Below are positions 58,926-64,000 of a stretch of DNA of 64,000 nucleotides, piece after piece; positions within the stretch are counted from its first letter, which is position 1; each line of letters begins with the position of its first letter. A program made the translations under genes and the position numbers. The notes under the pieces are model-generated. The model made no database searches, was not told the origin of the DNA, and worked only from the letters and a program-made list of their open reading frames with translations. The stretch is taken from positions 2,546,225 to 2,610,224 of the forward strand of contig OY282363.1 in assembly GCA_958295695.1 (NCBI GenBank). The letters are read 5' to 3'. Source of the DNA: an uncultured Alphaproteobacteria bacterium. Its GTDB lineage: Bacteria > Pseudomonadota > Alphaproteobacteria > SP197.

Positions 58926-60062
58926 TCAAGCCGCGCCGGCGACCGTCTCGTCCATCAGGCCCCGCACGACCGCGCGCAGGGCCGCGTCCGCGTCGCCGTC
59001 GCCGCCGGACGCCTCGTAGGCCGCCACCTGGCGCTCGGCCGAGGTCCCGTCGCGGGCGATGCGCCGCGCCCGCTCCACCTCGGCGGCGCAGCCCAAGGCC
59101 ATGGCGTCCTCCCGGACGAGATCGAGGATCTCGTCGACCAGGTCGGCAAAGGGGACCAGCGCGCCCTTGCCGAAATCGACCAGTTCGCTCCGGCTGCCGT
59201 AGCGCTGCGCCAGCCAGCGGTTTTCCCGGATCAGCATGTTGGAGTATTCGCGCCAGCGCTGGTTGTCCGTCCTCAGGCGGTAGAGCATCCGCAGGACGCA
59301 CTGGAACAGCGCCGCCGCGGTGAGCGCGTCCTCCATGTCGGGACACACGTCGCAGATCCGCATCTCGAGCGTCGGGTAGCGGGAGCTGGGTCTGAGGTCC
59401 CACCAGATCTTCGAGCCGTCCTCCAGCAGGCCGGAATTCGTCATGTGCCGGATCATGCGCTGGTATTCGGACCAACTCGCGACCGGCTCGGGCGGGCCGG
59501 TGCGCGGCAGGCTGTCGAAGACCGTCAGCCTGTAGGACTTCAGGCCCGTGTTCCGGCCCTGCCAGAACGGCGACGACGTCGTCAGGCACAGCAGGTGCGG
59601 CAGGAAGTAGCGCGCCTGGTTCATCAGGTCGATGCGCAGCTCCTCGTCCTCGATGCCGATATGGACGTGCATGCCGCAGATCAGCAGGCGATGGACCACG
59701 GCCTGCATGTCGTGGGCGAGACCCTCGTAGCGCGCCTTGTGCACGTAGTCCTGCCGGCGCCAGTCGCCGAACGGGTGGGTCGAGGCGGCGACCGGGGCGA
59801 GCCCGTGGTTGGCGCACGCCCTGGCGACGCCGCCGCGCAGACGGCGCAGCTCGCGTCTCGCCTCGCCGATGTCGGCGCAGACGCGCGTGCCGATCTCGAC
59901 CTGGGCGCGCAGGAACTCGTTGGCGACCTGCCCGCCCAGCTCGCGGGCGCATTCGTCGACCAGGCCCTCGGGCGGGTCCGACGCGAGATCGCCGGTCTCC
60001 CGGTCGACCAAGTGGTATTCTTCCTCGACACCCAGCGTGAACGCGGGTTCGGCCACGCTCAC
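58926..60062 (-). CDS. YbdK-type carboxylate-amine ligase (glutamate-cysteine ligase family 2)
   Basis: A 378-residue ATP-grasp-like GCS2 protein. FTLGVEEEYHLVDRETGDL near the N-terminus contains the metal-binding Glu residues; then ANHGLAPVAASTHPFGDWR, CGMHVHIGIEDEELRIDLMN, SPFWQGRNTGLKSYRL, KIWWDLRPSSRYPTLEMRI, and ENRWLAQRYG. E. coli YbdK has weak glutamate-cysteine ligase activity; the true substrates are unclear. Its GTG start overlaps the stop of the N-formylglutamate amidohydrolase gene (GTGA), implying a shared pathway that condenses or recycles an amino-acid derivative. Confidence 0.9.
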   Translation of the reverse strand: MSVAEPAFTLGVEEEYHLVDRETGDLASDPPEGLVDECARELGGQVANEFLRAQVEIGTRVCADIGEARRELRRLRGGVARACANHGLAPVAASTHPFGDWRRQDYVHKARYEGLAHDMQAVVHRLLICGMHVHIGIEDEELRIDLMNQARYFLPHLLCLTTSSPFWQGRNTGLKSYRLTVFDSLPRTGPPEPVASWSEYQRMIRHMTNSGLLEDGSKIWWDLRPSSRYPTLEMRICDVCPDMEDALTAAALFQCVLRMLYRLRTDNQRWREYSNMLIRENRWLAQRYGSRSELVDFGKGALVPFADLVDEILDLVREDAMALGCAAEVERARRIARDGTSAERQVAAYEASGGDGDADAALRAVVRGLMDETVAGAA

Positions 60063-60892
60063 GGCCCGTCCTCCCGGCGGTAAAGGCTCTCGTCGGCGAC
60101 GAGTTCGGCGAAGGCGTCGATCATGACGCCGGCCCAGCGCTCGATCCCGTCCTCGTCGCCGATCAGGTCCTGCCTGATCTCGATCTGGACGTTCGCGAGG
60201 CCGCGCCGCGAGGCGTGGGCGGGCATCGTGTAGCCGACGGGCAGGGACGCCGAATAGGGCTCGTTGTCGCCTACGCAGAGGTCGCCCCGCGCGCGGAGAC
60301 GCTCCATCAGCGGCAGGGCCATGCGGCCGTCCCGGTCCCACATCACGCCCACGTGCCACGGGCGTTCGCCGGCCCCCATGACGGGCGTGAAGCTGTGCAT
60401 CATCACGACCGCTGGCGTCACGCCGCGGGCCTCGACGCCGTCGATCACCGCGGTCGCGGCTTCGTGATAGGGCCAGAAGCAGGCTTCGGCCCTGTCGGCG
60501 GCGTCCCGCGGCGACAGGTCGCGGTTGCCGGGCACTTCCGTGCCGTCGCTCACGCGGGCGATCGACTCCTCGTCGCCGGGCCGTCGGTTGCAGTCGATCA
60601 CGAGGCGCGAATACCCGGCCAGCACGGCCGGCGCGTCGAAGCGCCGCGCCATCCGGCGCGTGATCTCGGCCGCGCCGATGTCCCAGGCGATGTGTCGTTC
60701 GAGCGCCTCGTCGGTGAGTCCCAGGTTGTCGAGCGCCTCGGGGACCCGGTTGCTCGCGTGGTCGCACAGCAGGACCATCGGGAGAGCGCCGCGGGGGTTG
60801 ACGATGTCATAGGCGGGCGGATCGTCCGGTCCCAGAAGAGGGTCGCCGGCGCCGCGCATGTCGGAGAGGGGGTCGCGCCCGATCGCATCCAT
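60059..60892 (-). CDS. N-formylglutamate amidohydrolase family protein
   Basis: A 277-residue zinc hydrolase-like protein of the FGase fold. Segments LLCDHASNRVPEAL (His metal ligand), HIAWDIGAAEITRRMA, YSRLVIDCNRRPGD, VMMHSFTPVMGAGERPWHVG, and VQIEIRQDLIGDEDG (Glu). Classical members hydrolyse N-formylglutamate in histidine degradation; no hut genes are nearby, so this copy probably works on another N-acyl amino acid with the overlapping YbdK-type ligase. Start ATG 60892 may be slightly upstream of the true one (MRGAGDPLL at 60859 is also in frame). Confidence 0.88.
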   Translation of the reverse strand: MDAIGRDPLSDMRGAGDPLLGPDDPPAYDIVNPRGALPMVLLCDHASNRVPEALDNLGLTDEALERHIAWDIGAAEITRRMARRFDAPAVLAGYSRLVIDCNRRPGDEESIARVSDGTEVPGNRDLSPRDAADRAEACFWPYHEAATAVIDGVEARGVTPAVVMMHSFTPVMGAGERPWHVGVMWDRDGRMALPLMERLRARGDLCVGDNEPYSASLPVGYTMPAHASRRGLANVQIEIRQDLIGDEDGIERWAGVMIDAFAELVADESLYRREDGP

Positions 60893-60993
60893 CGGGCGCG
60901 ACTGTATCGGCGTCCGCCGGGGACGGGAACCCCGCCGGCGGGCCGGTCCCGCCCGTTGCGTCCGGCCGGCGGGGCGTGCCAGAAGGCGAGGCC

Positions 60994-62283
<1,290 letters not shown>

Positions 62284-62294
62284 AGGTGAGACCC

Positions 62295-63698
62295 ATGCGC
62301 CGGGACCGACAGGCCAAGATCGTCGCCACGCTGGGGCCGGGCGCGTCGTCCAGGAACGCGATCTCCGCGCTGTTTCACGCCGGCGCCGATGTCTTCCGGC
62401 TCAACATGAGCCATGGCTCCCGCGAGGACCATCGCGCGCGCTGCGGCGTTCTGCGCGATCTCGAGTCCGCGACGGGGCGGCCCATCGGCGTGCTGGTCGA
62501 TCTCCAGGGACCGAAGCTGCGGGTCGGAACCTTCGTCCGGGGCGGCGTCGACCTGGAGCGCGGCCAGGCCCTGCGCCTCGATCTCGATCCCGCGCCCGGC
62601 GACGAAACGCGCGTCGGCCTGCCCCATCCCGAGGTGTTCGCCGCGGTCGAGACCGGGAACCGCATCCTGCTCGACGACGGGCGGGTCGCGCTCAGGGTCG
62701 AGGGCCGCGGCGACGACTTCGCGCAAACGACGGTCGAGGCGGGCGGCCGCCTCTCCGACAACAAGGGCCTCAACCTGCCGGGCGTCCGGCTCCCCATCGC
62801 GGCGCTCACGGAGAAGGACCGAGACGACCTCGCGTTCGCGCTGGAGATCGGCGCGGACTGGATCGCGCTCTCCTTCGTTCAGCGGCCCGGCGACATCGTC
62901 GAGGCCCGCGATCTCGCCGGCGGTCGCGCGGCCGTCATGGCGAAGCTGGAGAAGCCCTCGGCCATCGACAGCCTGGCCGGGATCATCGAGTTGGCCGACG
63001 GCGTCATGGTCGCGCGCGGCGACCTCGGCGTGGAGATGAAGCCGGAGGAGGTGCCCGGCCTGCAGAAGCGGATCGTGCGGGCCTGCCGGCAGGCGGGCAA
63101 GCCCGTCGTCGTGGCGACCCAGATGCTGGAATCGATGATCGCCTCGCCGACGCCGACCCGCGCCGAGGCGTCCGACGTGGCGACCGCGGTCCATGACGGC
63201 GCGGACGCCCTGATGCTCTCGGGCGAAACGGCGGTCGGCGAGTATCCGGCCGAGACCGTCGGGATCATGAGCCGGATCGTGCGCGCCGTGGAGAACGACC
63301 CGCTCTACGACACTCTCGCCACCGCGCCCGAGGCGACCGGCGCGGACGCCATCTCGGCCGCGGCGCGGCAGGTGGCGCGAACCGTCAACGCGAGCGCCAT
63401 CGTGGCCTATTCCGTGTCCGGCGCGACCACGCTGCGGGCGTCCCGCGTGCGGCCGGACGCGCCGATCCTGGGCCTGACGCCCAAGACCGAATCGGCGCGC
63501 CGCCTGGCTCTCGCCTGGGGCGTCCATTCGGTCCATACCGAGGACGCCAAGGACTTCGCGGACATGGTGCGCCGCGCCTGCGCCCTCTCGAAGCGGGAGG
63601 GTTTCGCCGCGCCGGGCGACCGCATCGTCATCACCGCCGGCGTTCCCTTCGGCACGCCGGGCGCGACCAACACGCTCAGGATCGCCTGGGTCGATTAG
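62295..63698 (+). CDS. pyk: Pyruvate kinase
   Basis: Final glycolytic step: PEP plus ADP to pyruvate plus ATP. A 467-residue protein with KIVATLGPGASSRNAISALF, DVFRLNMSHGSREDH, VLVDLQGPKLRVGTF, the B domain, SDNKGLNLPGVRLP, the catalytic Lys in VMAKLEKPSAIDSL, MVARGDLGVEM, VVVATQMLESMI, PTRAEASDVATAV and LSGETAVGEYP. The C-terminal regulatory domain ends in the family phrase PGATNTLRI. Length and motifs are normal. Overlaps the TPR gene's stop by 4 bp tail to tail. Confidence 0.97.
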   Translation: MRRDRQAKIVATLGPGASSRNAISALFHAGADVFRLNMSHGSREDHRARCGVLRDLESATGRPIGVLVDLQGPKLRVGTFVRGGVDLERGQALRLDLDPAPGDETRVGLPHPEVFAAVETGNRILLDDGRVALRVEGRGDDFAQTTVEAGGRLSDNKGLNLPGVRLPIAALTEKDRDDLAFALEIGADWIALSFVQRPGDIVEARDLAGGRAAVMAKLEKPSAIDSLAGIIELADGVMVARGDLGVEMKPEEVPGLQKRIVRACRQAGKPVVVATQMLESMIASPTPTRAEASDVATAVHDGADALMLSGETAVGEYPAETVGIMSRIVRAVENDPLYDTLATAPEATGADAISAAARQVARTVNASAIVAYSVSGATTLRASRVRPDAPILGLTPKTESARRLALAWGVHSVHTEDAKDFADMVRRACALSKREGFAAPGDRIVITAGVPFGTPGATNTLRIAWVD

Positions 63699-64000
63699 AT
63701 CGGTTCGCCCTCGATCTCGCGGCTCAGCTCGTCGGCCCGCTGGCGGATGCCCTCCATGTGCGGGTTCTGCTTGAGCGCCTCGCGGAACCAGAAGAGCGCG
63801 GCCTCGTCGTCGTCGCGCGCGCCGTGGATCAGGCCGAGGCCCGAGAGCGCGCCGAAGTGGCGGGGTTCCAGCTCGATCGTCTTCATGCAGTCGGCGATCG
63901 AGTCGTCGTAGCGCCCGATCATGTAGTAGGCCGTCGCGCGCTTGTTCCAGGCTTCCGCGAACTTCGGAGCGACCTCGATCAGATGCGTGAAGCGGCCGAT
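63695..64000 (-). CDS. TPR-repeat protein, C-terminal part (5' end outside window)
   Basis: The frame is open to the right edge and gives 101 residues of tetratricopeptide repeats: IEVAPKFAEAWNKRATAYYM, GRYDDSIADCMKTIELEPRH, GALSGLGLIHGARDDDEAAL and WFREALKQNPHMEG. The consensus W/Y-G-A-P positions of at least two and a half TPR units are visible. This form, with IELEPRHFGALSGLGLI, resembles the alphaproteobacterial small exported TPR proteins. Whether it has a signal peptide cannot be seen. Confidence 0.88.
   Translation of the reverse strand: MGRFTHLIEVAPKFAEAWNKRATAYYMIGRYDDSIADCMKTIELEPRHFGALSGLGLIHGARDDDEAALFWFREALKQNPHMEGIRQRADELSREIEGEPI

Overview
The window is about 70% GC, densely coded, and reads as the chromosome of an alphaproteobacterium, most likely a Rhodospirillales-type lineage. 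Evidence includes the gene neighbourhoods (aroK-aroB beside xerD-accA; secA beside a parvulin and argJ; comF-grxC-nitrilase; ffs-dnaX-ybaB-recR; def-fmt-truA), the N-terminally anchored cytochrome c, malyl-CoA lyase, and small families such as DUF1178, DUF1244 and DUF2889. Starts are often GTG or TTG, and 1-4 bp gene overlaps are common.

Left edge (1-1275): this is the most notable part. The tail of a gene truncated by the window edge is followed by a 14-repeat CRISPR array with exact 66-bp periodicity (36-bp repeat, 30-bp spacer). The repeat has the layout of type VI-A (Cas13a) repeats, close to my recollection of Rhodobacter capsulatus, and runs in the same direction as the partial gene. 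I therefore read this as an RNA-targeting type VI-A locus with the C-terminus of Cas13a in view. No cas1 or cas2 is visible.

Region 1371-13494: rsmB; a small membrane protein; two tandem short-chain dehydrogenases; an AraC remnant; an MFS transporter; a four-gene minus-strand operon (DUF2889, Asp/Glu racemase-like, thioesterase, M20 amidohydrolase); and the operon aroK-aroB-CNNM/CBS protein-AEC transporter. Region 13536-25507: a 46-residue membrane microprotein and its exported partner, xerD, malyl-CoA lyase, accA, secA, a periplasmic PPIase, argJ, a GNAT enzyme, mutT, and a nickel/cobalt exporter with its CsoR/RcnR-family repressor and a clear operator. Region 25518-37628: methyltransferases, comF, grxC, a nitrilase-like amidohydrolase, DUF1178, an MFS exporter, a 1,324-residue autotransporter adhesin and an amidase.

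Region 37730-57042: zapE, an atypical FolD with both catalytic folate-site residues changed, a duplicated di-haem cytochrome c, kdsB, gloB, nudC, the SRP RNA (ffs), dnaX-ybaB-recR, a Cu/Zn-SOD fragment, an nfeD plus two-stomatin operon, an orphan PotD-like binding protein, rmuC, def-fmt-truA, and a restriction-modification pair whose nuclease has an in-frame amber at codon 13. Region 57690-64000: an SDR, DUF1244, a YbdK-type ligase overlapping an N-formylglutamate amidohydrolase, glycerate 2-kinase, pyruvate kinase and a TPR protein cut by the right edge. Intergenic spaces carry a dispersed GAGCGGTTCC repeat (four sites) and other strong palindromes.

So housekeeping genes (translation, replication and repair, cell envelope, central carbon) surround three islands of accessory content: the CRISPR locus, the autotransporter region and the R-M pair. 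Malyl-CoA lyase, glycerate kinase and pyruvate kinase together suggest active C2/C3 (glyoxylate-glycerate) metabolism.
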